From contig NZ_JAQEVU010000002.1 of the NCBI RefSeq assembly GCF_027694345.1, positions 62,001 to 126,000 on the forward strand: a stretch of 64,000 nucleotides of DNA, read 5' to 3'. Each line of letters opens with the position of its first letter. Position 1 is the first letter of the stretch. Below the pieces are notes generated by a model that was not told where the DNA came from, did not search any database, and saw only the letters and a list, made by a program, of their open reading frames with translations. Positions 32,980 to 42,562 of this stretch are shown in pieces. This DNA comes from Varibaculum timonense_A. GTDB lineage: Bacteria; Actinomycetota; Actinomycetes; Actinomycetales; Actinomycetaceae. The position numbers and the translations under genes are program-made.

Positions 32980-35073
32980 ATGGAAGAGCAAAAGTTGATA
33001 ATCCCGCAGCTAGTTAGCTTAGATGAACCGCTGGGGACAGATAAAGACCAGGTGATAACCGCGCTCGCCCGTAAAATCGCTGCCAGTGGGCGTGCTACAG
33101 AAACCGGTTTAATTAATGACCTGATGTCCAGGGAAGCTCAATCCGTCACCGGTATGCCCGGTGGAATCGCGATTCCTCACTGCCGCTCAAAGGCGGTAAC
33201 AGTTGGCTCGCTTGCGTTTGCCCGGCTTAAAGAACCAGTGGATTTTGGGGCTAAGGACGGACCAGCAGATTTAGTTTTCATGATTGCCGCTGCTGAGGGG
33301 CAAGGACAAGCTCATTTGAAACTGCTGCAAAAACTAGCACGCAAACTGGTAGATAAGGATTTCTTAGCTGGTTTGCGCTCTGTCGAATCTGCGCAACAGG
33401 CAGCGCAAATCATTATGGAGGTAGTGTCTCCGCCCGCTGCCCCCGCCGCTGCGGCGGGCGCTGTCACCAAGGCGTCCCCAACTACTAAAGATGCGTCGGC
33501 TATGCCGGAATCAAAATCGCCTATTACTTCCAAAGCGGCAAGTGCGGAAAAAACGGACAAAAAAGATGAAAGAGACTCTCCTGACCAGGAAAAATATCTG
33601 GTAGCAGTTACTTCTTGCCCCACCGGGATTGCCCACACCTATATGGCGGCAGACTCCCTGATTAACAAAGGTAAAGAACTGGGAATTCCGGTATATGTAG
33701 AGGCGCAAGGATCGGGGCATATTGACCGCCTAGATTCCGCCCTAATTGCCGCAGCTGCCGGGGTGATTTTTGCCCATGACGTGAGTATACAGATGCCGGA
33801 GCGATTCGAGCATCTGCCGGTTGTTGATGTGGGAGTTAAAGCCGCAATCAACAATCCTGGCAAACTAATTAGCGAAGTAATGGCAAAAAAGAAAGACCCA
33901 AATGCTAGGTCAAAGCCTGTCGCGCAACCCGCAGAACCAGCGAAAACCTTGAACTGGGGACAGCGAATCCAAAAAGCGGTAATGGCAGGGGTGTCATATA
34001 TGATTCCCTTCGTGGCGGCCGGAGGGTTACTGATTGCACTCGGTTTCCTAATTGGCGGTTATGACGTTGCGGGACTGGCCCAAGATATTTCTCTGAACTT
34101 CTCCCTGTGGAATTTACCCTCGAACGGGCCATTCGAGGGTAATATAATCACTTCCCGTGCCGGATTCCCGCTGTACATGGGAGCATTGCTTACCTACCTG
34201 GGGCAAACCGGAATGAGTTTCCTGGTGCCAGCCCTATCAGGTTACATAGCTTTCGGATTAGCGGGACGACCCGGAATTGCCCCTGGTTTTATCGGGGGAG
34301 CAATCTCGGTAGCGCTAGGAGCTGGATTTATCGGAGGGCTGGTGACTGGGATTATCGCCGGTCTTATCGCCAACTGGCTATCTACCCTAAAATGCCCGCG
34401 TTGGTTAGCCGGTTTAATGCCGGTAGCAATCGTACCTCTGGTAGCTTCCTTACTGATGGGACTGTTAATGCTATTACTGCTGGGACGCCCACTGGCGGCT
34501 TTAATGAGCGCGCTGCAAAAATGGTTGAACTCTATGGGGGGTTCTTCTGCGATTTTGCTGGGTATCGTTATCGGATTGATGATGTGCTTCGATTTGGGCG
34601 GTCCGGTAAACAAAGCAGCCTACCTGGTGGGTACGGCGGGATTATCCCAAGCCACTGGCGGTGCTTATGAATTTATGGCAGCAGTAATGCTAAGCGGCAT
34701 GGTTCCACCGTTGGCGCTGGCGCTTTCGTCCACGCTGCGTCCTAAACTTTATTCCCCTGCGGAACAGCAAAATGGTAAAGCAGCTTGGCTATTAGGTTTA
34801 TCTTTTATTTCTGAGGGCGCGATTCCTTTTGCTGCCGCCGACCCCTTGCGGGTAATCCCCTCAATGATGGCGGGAGGAGCGGTCACCGGCGCATTGTCAA
34901 TGCTTTTAGGGGTGCAGTGCCGAGCTCCGCATGGCGGAATCTTCGTCCTTTTCGCCTACGACAACATTATTGGGGCGCTACTTGCACTGGTAATGGGAGT
35001 AATCGTGGCTGCTATCGGGGTAACTTTTGCAAAGATGATGCGCAAAAACCCCAGCAAAAAGTCAAGAGTTTAG
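32980..35073 (+). CDS. fruA: PTS fructose transporter, fused IIA-IIB-IIC
   Basis: A 697-residue fructose permease phosphorylating fructose during import. Domains in order: EIIA-Fru (about 1-150; phosphorylated His in GIAIPHCRS near 68), an Ala/Lys/Asp linker (about 150-205), EIIB-Fru (about 207-305; active Cys in TSCPTGIAHTYMAAD near 212) and the membrane EIIC domain (about 325-690; about nine to ten hydrophobic segments, with LGGPVNKAAY and ISEGAIPFA). AAGGAG lies 6 bp upstream of the ATG. All phosphate-carrying residues are intact, in contrast to the DhaM-like protein downstream. Confidence 0.96.
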   Translation: MEEQKLIIPQLVSLDEPLGTDKDQVITALARKIAASGRATETGLINDLMSREAQSVTGMPGGIAIPHCRSKAVTVGSLAFARLKEPVDFGAKDGPADLVFMIAAAEGQGQAHLKLLQKLARKLVDKDFLAGLRSVESAQQAAQIIMEVVSPPAAPAAAAGAVTKASPTTKDASAMPESKSPITSKAASAEKTDKKDERDSPDQEKYLVAVTSCPTGIAHTYMAADSLINKGKELGIPVYVEAQGSGHIDRLDSALIAAAAGVIFAHDVSIQMPERFEHLPVVDVGVKAAINNPGKLISEVMAKKKDPNARSKPVAQPAEPAKTLNWGQRIQKAVMAGVSYMIPFVAAGGLLIALGFLIGGYDVAGLAQDISLNFSLWNLPSNGPFEGNIITSRAGFPLYMGALLTYLGQTGMSFLVPALSGYIAFGLAGRPGIAPGFIGGAISVALGAGFIGGLVTGIIAGLIANWLSTLKCPRWLAGLMPVAIVPLVASLLMGLLMLLLLGRPLAALMSALQKWLNSMGGSSAILLGIVIGLMMCFDLGGPVNKAAYLVGTAGLSQATGGAYEFMAAVMLSGMVPPLALALSSTLRPKLYSPAEQQNGKAAWLLGLSFISEGAIPFAAADPLRVIPSMMAGGAVTGALSMLLGVQCRAPHGGIFVLFAYDNIIGALLALVMGVIVAAIGVTFAKMMRKNPSKKSRV

Positions 35074-35109
35074 TATAGTGAAAAAGGTTTGAAGAAAGGT
35101 AGAAACAAA

Positions 35110-35370
35110 ATGGCTTCCAAAACTGTAAAAGTTGGATCTTCGGTAGGTTTACATGCACGCCCCGCGGCTATTGTTGCGGAAAAGGCTGGCGAATTTGATG
35201 AGGAAATCACTTTAGCCACTGCCGAAGAAGGCCCCATTGACGCATCATCGATGATGCTGATTATGACGCTCGGTGCCGAATGTGGTTGCGAGGTCACTGT
35301 AGAAAGCGAAAACGAACAGGCAGTAACAGTTATTGCGGAACTGATTGAAAAAGACCTAGATTCCGAGTAG
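35110..35370 (+). CDS. ptsH: Phosphocarrier protein HPr
   Basis: An 86-residue HPr, the general phosphocarrier between enzyme I and EIIA domains. The phosphorylated histidine is His15 in GLHARPAA and the regulatory-serine region reads IDASSMMLIMTLG. The ATG at 35110 is preceded by GAAAGG; an in-frame TTG at 35089 would add seven residues and is not needed. It follows fruA after 36 bp within the same operon. Confidence 0.96.
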   Translation: MASKTVKVGSSVGLHARPAAIVAEKAGEFDEEITLATAEEGPIDASSMMLIMTLGAECGCEVTVESENEQAVTVIAELIEKDLDSE

Positions 35371-35497
35371 CACCGATAACCGGTTTTTCTAGCAGGGTAT
35401 TTTCACCCGGCGCTAGCTGACCTAGCGGGGGATTAAATACTTGGTGCGCCGCGCGATACCCTAGAGGAACATTATCCGTAATAGGCAAGGAGCACTT

Positions 35498-36259
35498 ATG
35501 CATCCTAAAACCGCGTTCATTGTTGTCTCGCAATCGCAGACCCTGGCACGAGGGGTGTGTGAAGTGGTTTCCTCCCTAGCACCCGAGGTTTTGATTGAGC
35601 CGTGCGGATGTCACGATGAAGGCTTGGGCACTGCCACCGAGATTATTAGCGCGCAGGTTTCGGTGATAATGGAAAAGCTCAGCGAGCAAGACTCAATTGT
35701 GCTCATGGCTGATTTCGGTGCAGCTCGCCTGGCTTGTCAGCAGGTTATCACCGATTTAGGGATGCGGGTGCTGCGATTAGGGCGCGGTCCGATAGTGGAA
35801 GGAACCATGGCAGGGGCAGTAGCCGCCTCCCAAGGGGCTGGACTGGCGGAAATCTTACGGGCAATTAGTGCCGCTTCGCAGTTTTTCCCCGAAGAGGACG
35901 CAGCTGATATTTTGCCTCCACCACCGGCTCTAGATCCCTTAGCACCCCGTACGGTGCTTTATAGCGGTGAGCATCCTCTATCTGCTCGCCCCGCAGCGCG
36001 GCTAGCTAGAATAGCGACCGGTTTCGATGCCCAAGTAACCCTAAATGGGGTGCAAGCAGGCAGCGTCCTCGCCCTCATGGGGTTAAAAATAAACCCCGGA
36101 GACGAGGTGACTATTGTCGCTACCGGATCCCAGTCGCGCAACGCCCTAGACGCGGTTGAAGCAGAGCTAACTGGGCAAACTGCGTCCTCAGCTAAAGAAT
36201 CTTCCCAGGCGGTGCAGCCAGGAGAGGTTCACTCTTTACCGGTTTCCCCGGATAGATAA
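35498..36259 (+). CDS. DhaM-HPr-like protein lacking both phosphorylatable histidines
   Basis: A 253-residue fusion of a DhaM/EIIA-Man-type domain (about 1-130) and an HPr-like domain (about 150-215). Family matches include IVVSQSQTLARGV, LMADFGAARLA, GPIVEGTMAGAVAA, then PLSARPAARLA and GSVLALMGLKINPGDEV. In DhaM the active site is S-H-S; here it is S-Q-S with Gln12. In HPr the active site is L-H-A-R-P; here it is L-S-A-R-P with Ser162. The frame is intact over its whole length, so this is probably a folded, non-phosphorylatable PTS paralogue, perhaps a binding or sensing partner. No DhaK or DhaL gene is near. AAGGAG precedes the ATG. The function is inferred. Confidence 0.82.
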   Translation: MHPKTAFIVVSQSQTLARGVCEVVSSLAPEVLIEPCGCHDEGLGTATEIISAQVSVIMEKLSEQDSIVLMADFGAARLACQQVITDLGMRVLRLGRGPIVEGTMAGAVAASQGAGLAEILRAISAASQFFPEEDAADILPPPPALDPLAPRTVLYSGEHPLSARPAARLARIATGFDAQVTLNGVQAGSVLALMGLKINPGDEVTIVATGSQSRNALDAVEAELTGQTASSAKESSQAVQPGEVHSLPVSPDR

Positions 36260-36302
36260 AATCTGTTTAGAGTGGGGCGAAAATAAACTGAAAGGAACAA
36301 GA

Positions 36303-36749
36303 ATGGGCGAAGAAAAGCTGGATCCCAATAAGGAATACACCCTGATTTTGGTGAAGCCGGACGGGTATCATCGCGGACTTACCGGCAAAATCCTAGCGCG
36401 AATCGAGCAAAAAGGATACGCCATTGCCGCGTTGCGGGTGCTGCAAGCCTCGACCGATGAGCTACATGGTCATTATGAAGAGCATCGCGACAAACACTTC
36501 TTTGAATCCATGGTTGATTTCATGCGAAGCGGAAAAATCGTTGCCGCTGTTATCGAGGGGACTCGGGTAGTCGAAGGGGTGCGTTCCCTGGTGGGTTCCA
36601 CTAACCCCACCGAGGCAGCGCCGGGAACTATCCGCGGCGACTTCGGTCGTGACTATGACAGTGGACATATCCAAAATCTAGTTCACGCCGCAGATTCTGC
36701 CAGTTCTGCTGCCCGCGAGATCAAAATTTGGTTTCCGGAGCTCTCCTAA
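36303..36749 (+). CDS. ndk: Nucleoside diphosphate kinase
   Basis: A 148-residue NDK that balances nucleoside triphosphate pools by moving phosphate from ATP through a histidine. LVKPDGYHRGL near the N-terminus, ATNPTEAAPGTIRGDFG-like segment (here GSTNPTEAAPGTIRGDFG) and the catalytic His128 in NLVHAAD are visible. GAAAGG lies 7 bp upstream of the ATG. It ends 15 bp before smc. Confidence 0.95.
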   Translation: MGEEKLDPNKEYTLILVKPDGYHRGLTGKILARIEQKGYAIAALRVLQASTDELHGHYEEHRDKHFFESMVDFMRSGKIVAAVIEGTRVVEGVRSLVGSTNPTEAAPGTIRGDFGRDYDSGHIQNLVHAADSASSAAREIKIWFPELS

Positions 36750-36764
36750 AGGAGCAGAAAATAA

Positions 36765-39700
36765 ATGTATGTAAAGTCGCTGACGCTGCGCGGATTTAAA
36801 TCCTTTGCCAGCGCCACCACTTTGCAGTTCACTCCGGGAATTATCTGCGTAGTAGGTCCCAACGGTTCCGGTAAATCCAATATTGTCGATGCCCTAGCCT
36901 GGGTGATGGGCGAGCAAGGTGCCAAGAACCTCCGGGGCGGGCAAATGTCAGACGTTATATTTGCTGGAACCACCTCCCGCAGCTCGCTCGGACGGGCAGA
37001 AGTTGCGCTCACCATTGATAATACCAATGGGGAATTGCCGATTGACTATAGCGAGGTTACGATTTCGCGTACCCTGTTTCGTCAGGGCGGCTCCGAATAT
37101 GCCATTAACGGTACTCCCTGTCGGCTGCTAGATATCCAAGAGCTACTGTCTGATACCGGTATGGGACGCAATATGCACGTGATTATCGGGCAGGGCAAAC
37201 TTGACCAGGTGCTCTCTGCTGATCCCTTAGCGCGGCGCGCCCTAATCGAAGAAGCCGCCGGGGTGCTAAAACATCAACGCCGAAAAGAACGGGCGCTGCG
37301 CAAACTTGATGGACTAGAAGAAAAACTCTCTCGACTGTCAGATTTAACTAAAGAAATTCAGCGCCAACTCGGTCCTTTAGCCCGGCAAGCCAAAACCGCA
37401 CGCCGCGCCGCAGTGCTACAAGCCCAAGTGCGGGATGCGGGATGCCGGATTCTAGCTGATGACCTCCAACAGCTGCGCGTCAAACTGTCTCGCTACCAGG
37501 AAAGCGGAAAATCCCAAGAGACAAAACGCGAAGAATTACACACTAAACTAGCTGCCCAGCAAGAAAAACTGCAACAGTTAAATGCAGATGCTACCCAAAG
37601 CGATTTGGCGGGGCGAGCCGCTAATCTTTGGCAACAGCTGACCACCATCACCGAACGTTTGCGGGCTTTGGAGGCACTGGCGAATGAACGGGCTGCTTCC
37701 CTGGCGAAACCCGAACCCGAGCCTACCGGTCCTAGCGTTGAACAGCGACAAACCCATTTGGCGCGTCTACAAAGCGATTTAGTAGCTCATGATGAGGACG
37801 CTTTGGCGCATCGTAAACAACTAGATGCGGCCGAGGCAACGCGCGAAGAAACTACTCGTAAAGTCAAGGAACTAAATCGCCTTTACCAGCAACTACGTGA
37901 GGAAGTTCAACAGAAAACCAATAAGGCTGCCCGCTTGGAGCGAGATTTAGAGACCGCCAAGGCTCACCTGGAAGCAGCCCGCTCGCGAACGCAAAGGGCG
38001 CAAGACTCGGTAGCAGCGGCTACGGAAAAACTAGCTGCGGCGCGTGCCCAACAGACAGCTCACCGCGAAGAAACGGTGACCGAAAGCACCGATGCTGCCA
38101 GTAGATACCGAGAGTTGTCCCAGAAAGAAAACGAGGTACGTTCCCAACTAGAAAAAGCGCGTGACTGTCTGCGCGAAAGCGAAGCTAAAGTGGTGGCTGC
38201 CGGAGAAAGCGAAGCTAGCCTGGGACAGGTTTTGGCTACTTGTTCAAACCAAGCCCAAGAGGCTTTTGCTCAGGCAGCCCAGTCTCTAGGACAGTTAGCT
38301 TCCCTGATTAGTGTGCCTGATTGTTGGGAGCAAGCAGTCGCCGCGTTGCTAGGACAAGCTGGAGTCGCCCTCGCTATAGAAGATTCCCAGTTAGAAGCGG
38401 GTTTACAAGCGGTCAAAGGCGCGAAGGGACAAGTTAGCTGGGTGGTAAGTAGGGGAGAATCTGGTTCAGCTATTCCCGTATCTGAGACCAAGGAACAATC
38501 TAAGTCAGGTGAAATCGCTGCTACAGAGGTTATTTCAGCGCCTAAGCAGTTACATTCGGCGCTAAAACAATTGCTAGATTCGTGCTATTTAGCTACCGAT
38601 TTAGGGGCAGCAAAAAGAATAATCGAGGAAATTCCCTCGGCGCGAGTAGGGCTGCCCGATGGCACTATTATCGGTAAATATGCCGGTTTTACCGGCAGTG
38701 GCAGCGTAAATCAGATTGAGGTTGAACGGCGATTGCGCCTAGCGCGCGAGGCACTCGCCAAGGCGGAAAAAGACAAAGAACACGCCGATAATCAGGTTAA
38801 ACAGCTAAATAAGGAACTATCGCAAGCATCGTCGGATTGCGCACAAGCACTGAAAAGTCTGCGAGCTGCCGATGCCCAGGCAGCTGCCCAAGCCCAACAG
38901 CGGGCGCTACGGGAAGCCGCAGTCAGGGGAGCGGAAGAGGAAGAAAAACGTGCCCAAACAGAACTGGCACAGGCAAACACCAGTTTTGACGCTTGCAGCG
39001 AAAAAGTCCAGCAGGCTGAAAAAGCGCTAAACGATTTTGGAGCGCCTGAAGATTCAGCACCCCTACAAGACCTTGAACAGCAACTAGAGACCGCTCGGGC
39101 AGCCGATTTGGCTGCCCGAGAAAAAGCAGCACAGGCACATTTAAAGCTGTCCGCCACCACCCAACTTACCAATAGTTTACGCGAGCGTTTCCAAGGGGAA
39201 GTTAAAGCTTTGGAACGTTTTCAGCTGCGCCTGGCGGCTCGCAGCCAGCGCGAAATTGAGCGTGCCACTAAATCGAAGCGAATGAAACAAGCGTCTTATT
39301 GGTGTCAAGAGTTTGCTGGCCGGGCAGCGCAGGTAGCCCAGGTAGCTAAAAGCTGGCGAGATAGCGCCGATGCTGCCCGCCTAGCATCCTCTAATGCGGC
39401 TAATGAAGTCCGTAAAGAGATTGACGGCTTGAACAGGGAACTAGCAGAGCTAAATGATTTAAGCCGCCGCGATGAAGTGGCCGCAGCAGAATATCGGGTA
39501 CGCTCCGAACAGCTAACTGAGCAAGCCCGAGAGCGTTATGCACTTTCCCCGGAAGAATTAATATCCTCATTTGGGCCGCAACAATTGGTACCTACCCCGG
39601 ATTTGCTCGCTAGGAGAGCCGAAAATGAAGCTGAGGATACCCAGGTATCCTCAAACCAAGAACTTGACGCTAACGCTTTACCGGAAAATAGCTCGCAAGC

Positions 39701-40433
39701 CGGCGGTGATACTGAAGTTAGAACTGATTTTGCTAGCGAGCCGACTGTGGATGATAAAAGTCAATGGCGTCCCTATGACCGGGCCGAACAAAGCGCATTG
39801 CTAGATAAAGCCACTCGCGCTATCGCCCGGTTAGGAAAAGTGAATCCTCTGGCTTTGGAAGAACATCAGGCTCTGGAAAAACGCTTCGAGTTTTTAATGG
39901 GACAGCTTAGTGATTTACGTACCTCAAAAGCCGATTTATTAGTGGTGGTGCGCGAAGTAGATAACCAGGTAAAAGAGGCATTCACTCAGGCATTCACCGA
40001 TATCTCTAACGAATTTACCGAGGTATTTTCCCGACTTTTCCCCGGGGGTACGGGTTCTCTTAAGCTCACCAATCCTGACGATATGTTAAGCACCGGGGTA
40101 GAAGTGAACGCCCGACCTGCCGGAAAAAATGTGCAGCGCCTGTCACTGCTTTCTGGTGGGGAACGTTCTTTAGCCGCCTTGGCGTTCCTGATTGCGATTT
40201 TCAAAGCCCGCCCCTCGCCCTTCTATATTTTGGACGAGGTCGAAGCGGCCTTAGATGATTTAAACCTGTCCAGAATGCTGGAGCTGTTTAAACAGCTACG
40301 TAAAGTAAGCCAAATGATTGTGATTACCCACCAAAAACGCACGATGGAAGTAGCTGATGCCCTATACGGGGTGACTATGCGCGAGGGCGTGTCTCGAGTA
40401 ATCTCGCAGCGCCTTGAGCGGGCAGATAGCTAA
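36765..40433 (+). CDS. smc: Chromosome segregation protein SMC
   Basis: A 1222-residue SMC ATPase that compacts and segregates the chromosome with ScpA/ScpB. Walker A GPNGSGKSNIVDAL (about residues 33-46) opens the N-terminal head; long coiled coils (about 170-500 and 660-1000) flank a hinge (about 505-655); the C-terminal head has the ABC signature LSGGERSLAALAF near 1128 and Walker B FYILDEVEAALDD near 1155. An acidic insert around 945-985 interrupts the second coil before the head. AGGAG is 14 bp from the ATG. It is followed by a small membrane protein and ftsY, the usual actinobacterial order. Confidence 0.97.
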   Translation: MYVKSLTLRGFKSFASATTLQFTPGIICVVGPNGSGKSNIVDALAWVMGEQGAKNLRGGQMSDVIFAGTTSRSSLGRAEVALTIDNTNGELPIDYSEVTISRTLFRQGGSEYAINGTPCRLLDIQELLSDTGMGRNMHVIIGQGKLDQVLSADPLARRALIEEAAGVLKHQRRKERALRKLDGLEEKLSRLSDLTKEIQRQLGPLARQAKTARRAAVLQAQVRDAGCRILADDLQQLRVKLSRYQESGKSQETKREELHTKLAAQQEKLQQLNADATQSDLAGRAANLWQQLTTITERLRALEALANERAASLAKPEPEPTGPSVEQRQTHLARLQSDLVAHDEDALAHRKQLDAAEATREETTRKVKELNRLYQQLREEVQQKTNKAARLERDLETAKAHLEAARSRTQRAQDSVAAATEKLAAARAQQTAHREETVTESTDAASRYRELSQKENEVRSQLEKARDCLRESEAKVVAAGESEASLGQVLATCSNQAQEAFAQAAQSLGQLASLISVPDCWEQAVAALLGQAGVALAIEDSQLEAGLQAVKGAKGQVSWVVSRGESGSAIPVSETKEQSKSGEIAATEVISAPKQLHSALKQLLDSCYLATDLGAAKRIIEEIPSARVGLPDGTIIGKYAGFTGSGSVNQIEVERRLRLAREALAKAEKDKEHADNQVKQLNKELSQASSDCAQALKSLRAADAQAAAQAQQRALREAAVRGAEEEEKRAQTELAQANTSFDACSEKVQQAEKALNDFGAPEDSAPLQDLEQQLETARAADLAAREKAAQAHLKLSATTQLTNSLRERFQGEVKALERFQLRLAARSQREIERATKSKRMKQASYWCQEFAGRAAQVAQVAKSWRDSADAARLASSNAANEVRKEIDGLNRELAELNDLSRRDEVAAAEYRVRSEQLTEQARERYALSPEELISSFGPQQLVPTPDLLARRAENEAEDTQVSSNQELDANALPENSSQAGGDTEVRTDFASEPTVDDKSQWRPYDRAEQSALLDKATRAIARLGKVNPLALEEHQALEKRFEFLMGQLSDLRTSKADLLVVVREVDNQVKEAFTQAFTDISNEFTEVFSRLFPGGTGSLKLTNPDDMLSTGVEVNARPAGKNVQRLSLLSGGERSLAALAFLIAIFKARPSPFYILDEVEAALDDLNLSRMLELFKQLRKVSQMIVITHQKRTMEVADALYGVTMREGVSRVISQRLERADS

Positions 40434-40501
40434 TATCACACTCAAATCAGGTAACAGTTTGGTATCGGTCAAGAAGCTAAGTCGGTAAATCTGCTAAGTA
40501 T

Positions 40502-40516
40502 TGGCATACTAGAAAC
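40502..40516 (+). promoter_or_regulatory. Extended -10, leaderless promoter
   Basis: TGGCATACT (40502-40510) is an extended -10 element; 6 nt later comes the GTG at 40517, so the transcript should be leaderless. The same TGGCA-x3-T word occurs before rpsP, rplS and lepB in this window. Confidence 0.5.
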
Positions 40517-41143
40517 GTGACCAAACCGTTGATTCTGCTATTCGTAGGCATTGGTATCAGTGTACTTTTAGGGGTGCTAGTGGTAGCGGTAATGGTTCGT
40601 ACCCGCCGCCCCGGTGGGGGTTACCGCAATTGGATTCGCCAGTCAGCCGATTCTTGGCAAGAAAACGGTCATCGTGCCCCCAAAGATCAGCTTGGTAAGC
40701 GGGTACGTCTTAATGCGTTGCTACAAGAGGCTACTCCTGCCGATTCTGCTAATCCCCTAAAGGAAATGGAAACCCTGCGTAACGCAGCCGGACAGATATG
40801 GGGACAGGAAGTAGAACACTTCGAAGCGCCGCAGGCAGATAAAGATAGCGAAAAAGTCGAAAATAGTGCTGATAGTGCAGATAGCTTAGAGGAATCTACA
40901 GATTTACTGCCCGGTCAGCTGCCTCCCGCTTTTACTCCCCGTGAGCGTCGCCGTCCTCCTGCGGCTGCCCGCCTTCAGGTAGTAAAAGAGCCCGAGGACG
41001 CAACCAGCTATGTTCCTCAGGTTAAAGCCCTTAGCGAGCCGGAAAATGAACAAGCACCGGACACCGAGGCAGCTTTTGAGGTAGATAAGGTTTCTTGGCA
41101 GCCGCTAAAAGCAGAAGAAACTAGCTTTGAGGACTCAAAATAA
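40517..41143 (+). CDS. Single-pass membrane protein of unknown function
   Basis: A 208-residue protein with one N-terminal transmembrane helix (about residues 4-26, LILLFVGIGISVLLGVLVVAVM), a basic juxtamembrane stretch (RTRRPGGGYRNWIR), and an acidic, Ser/Glu/Ala/Pro-rich cytoplasmic region that is probably disordered. No domain is recognised. Position between smc and ftsY is the only functional hint; many actinobacteria have a short membrane protein near here. GTG start chosen from the -10 box 6 nt upstream and the absence of a ribosome site. Confidence 0.75.
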   Translation: MTKPLILLFVGIGISVLLGVLVVAVMVRTRRPGGGYRNWIRQSADSWQENGHRAPKDQLGKRVRLNALLQEATPADSANPLKEMETLRNAAGQIWGQEVEHFEAPQADKDSEKVENSADSADSLEESTDLLPGQLPPAFTPRERRRPPAAARLQVVKEPEDATSYVPQVKALSEPENEQAPDTEAAFEVDKVSWQPLKAEETSFEDSK

Positions 41144-41209
41144 CATTTGGTTTTCGCCCTCGATGATGGCGATATGACCTGAGAGCCCCAATAGGTGACA
41201 ATAGGAAGC

Positions 41210-42526
41210 ATGGATTTTCTTTTTTCTCCTCTTGGGATTGCGGTAATAGTTCTGGTTTTGGCGCTTGTGGGAACGGGCGCTACCGTCGCGGTACGTTCGG
41301 CGAAAGCGAAAAAACAACTAGAGCCTTCTAAAGCAAAGCAACTGGAAGCCGGGGGCGAAGAAGCGGGTGAAAAGGAAGAATCACCCGCCGCCAGTTCTCA
41401 GGAACTCAAACCCTTAGACCAGTCTAAAGAGGGTGAAAGTGGCGCTAAACAGGCAGCGAAAGCTACGCCAGAACCCTTGGCGACCACTCCAGAGGCAGAG
41501 GAAGAAACCGCGGCAAGTGAAGAAACTGGCGAAATTTTTGAGTCAGAGGCTCCGGTCAGTAGCGAGGAGCTTCCAGACGCTCAGGCAAACCTGGAAACCC
41601 CCGAACCCGCCCAAGGACGAATGCAGCGGCTGCGCTCGCGCCTAGCCAAATCCGGTTCTTTCGGAAAAATGCTGCTCGGGGTACTTGGGCGCGGAGACCT
41701 GAGTGCCGCCGATTGGGAAGAAATAGAAGATACCCTGCTAATGGCAGATTTAGGGATTGCCGCTACCGATGAACTGATGGAAGAGCTGCGTACCCAGGCG
41801 AAAGTGCTGGGAACTTCCGATCCGGAGAGAATCCGGGAGATTCTGCGCGCAAAACTGATTGAACTGGTAAACCCGGATCTAGATCGCAACCTAAATCTAG
41901 AGCAGACCGATGGGACAAAGCCGGGGATCGTCCTCGCCGTGGGAGTAAATGGCACCGGGAAAACCACTACCGTGGGCAAGATTGCCCGTATTTTGGTGGC
42001 AGAAAACAAGTCAGTCGTGCTGGGAGCGGCCGATACTTTCCGGGCGGCCGCTGCTGACCAGCTAGAGACTTGGGGAAACCGGGTTGGGGTGGAAGTGGTA
42101 CGTTCCGATAAAGAGGGCGCTGACCCCGCCTCCGTAGCCTTTGATGCGGTTAAATACGGAAAAGAAAAAGGCCTGGATGTGGTGTTGGTTGATACCGCTG
42201 GGCGCTTGCAAAATAAAGCCGGTTTGATGGACGAACTAGGTAAGGTCAAACGGGTTATCGAAAAGAGTGCCCCCGTGACTGAAACCCTGCTAGTCCTAGA
42301 TGCCACTACCGGGCAAAACGGGATGCAACAGGCGAAAGTGTTCTCCGAAGTGGTAAACATTAGCGGAATTGTGCTGACAAAACTCGATGGAACCGCTCGG
42401 GGCGGAATTGTAGTTAGCGTACAACGGGAACTGAACGTGCCAGTTAAACTGGTAGGACTAGGGGAAGGTCCAGATGATTTGGCACCTTTCGTACCCGAAG
42501 ATTTCGTAGATGCTCTCCTAAAGTAG
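41210..42526 (+). CDS. ftsY: Signal recognition particle receptor FtsY
   Basis: SRP receptor GTPase (438 residues) that docks ribosome-nascent-chain complexes at the membrane. N-terminal transmembrane/hydrophobic segment (about 4-24) and a long acidic A region (about 35-140) precede the NG domain with GVNGTGKTTTVGKIA (about 245-259), ADTFRAAAADQL, VDTAGRLQ and LTKLDGTARGG. I start at the ATG at 41210 with AGGA upstream; a GTG at 41195 is possible. The neighbour ffh encodes its partner. Confidence 0.95.
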   Translation: MDFLFSPLGIAVIVLVLALVGTGATVAVRSAKAKKQLEPSKAKQLEAGGEEAGEKEESPAASSQELKPLDQSKEGESGAKQAAKATPEPLATTPEAEEETAASEETGEIFESEAPVSSEELPDAQANLETPEPAQGRMQRLRSRLAKSGSFGKMLLGVLGRGDLSAADWEEIEDTLLMADLGIAATDELMEELRTQAKVLGTSDPERIREILRAKLIELVNPDLDRNLNLEQTDGTKPGIVLAVGVNGTGKTTTVGKIARILVAENKSVVLGAADTFRAAAADQLETWGNRVGVEVVRSDKEGADPASVAFDAVKYGKEKGLDVVLVDTAGRLQNKAGLMDELGKVKRVIEKSAPVTETLLVLDATTGQNGMQQAKVFSEVVNISGIVLTKLDGTARGGIVVSVQRELNVPVKLVGLGEGPDDLAPFVPEDFVDALLK

Positions 42527-42562
42527 ACTAGACGGCGAAACTATTTCCAGGAGGAAACCACT

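Noticed and set aside
41581..42360. A 259-codon minus-strand frame opposite ftsY
   Set aside because: Shadow of the conserved ftsY GTPase domain; Ser/Thr/Arg-rich composition and no start signals.
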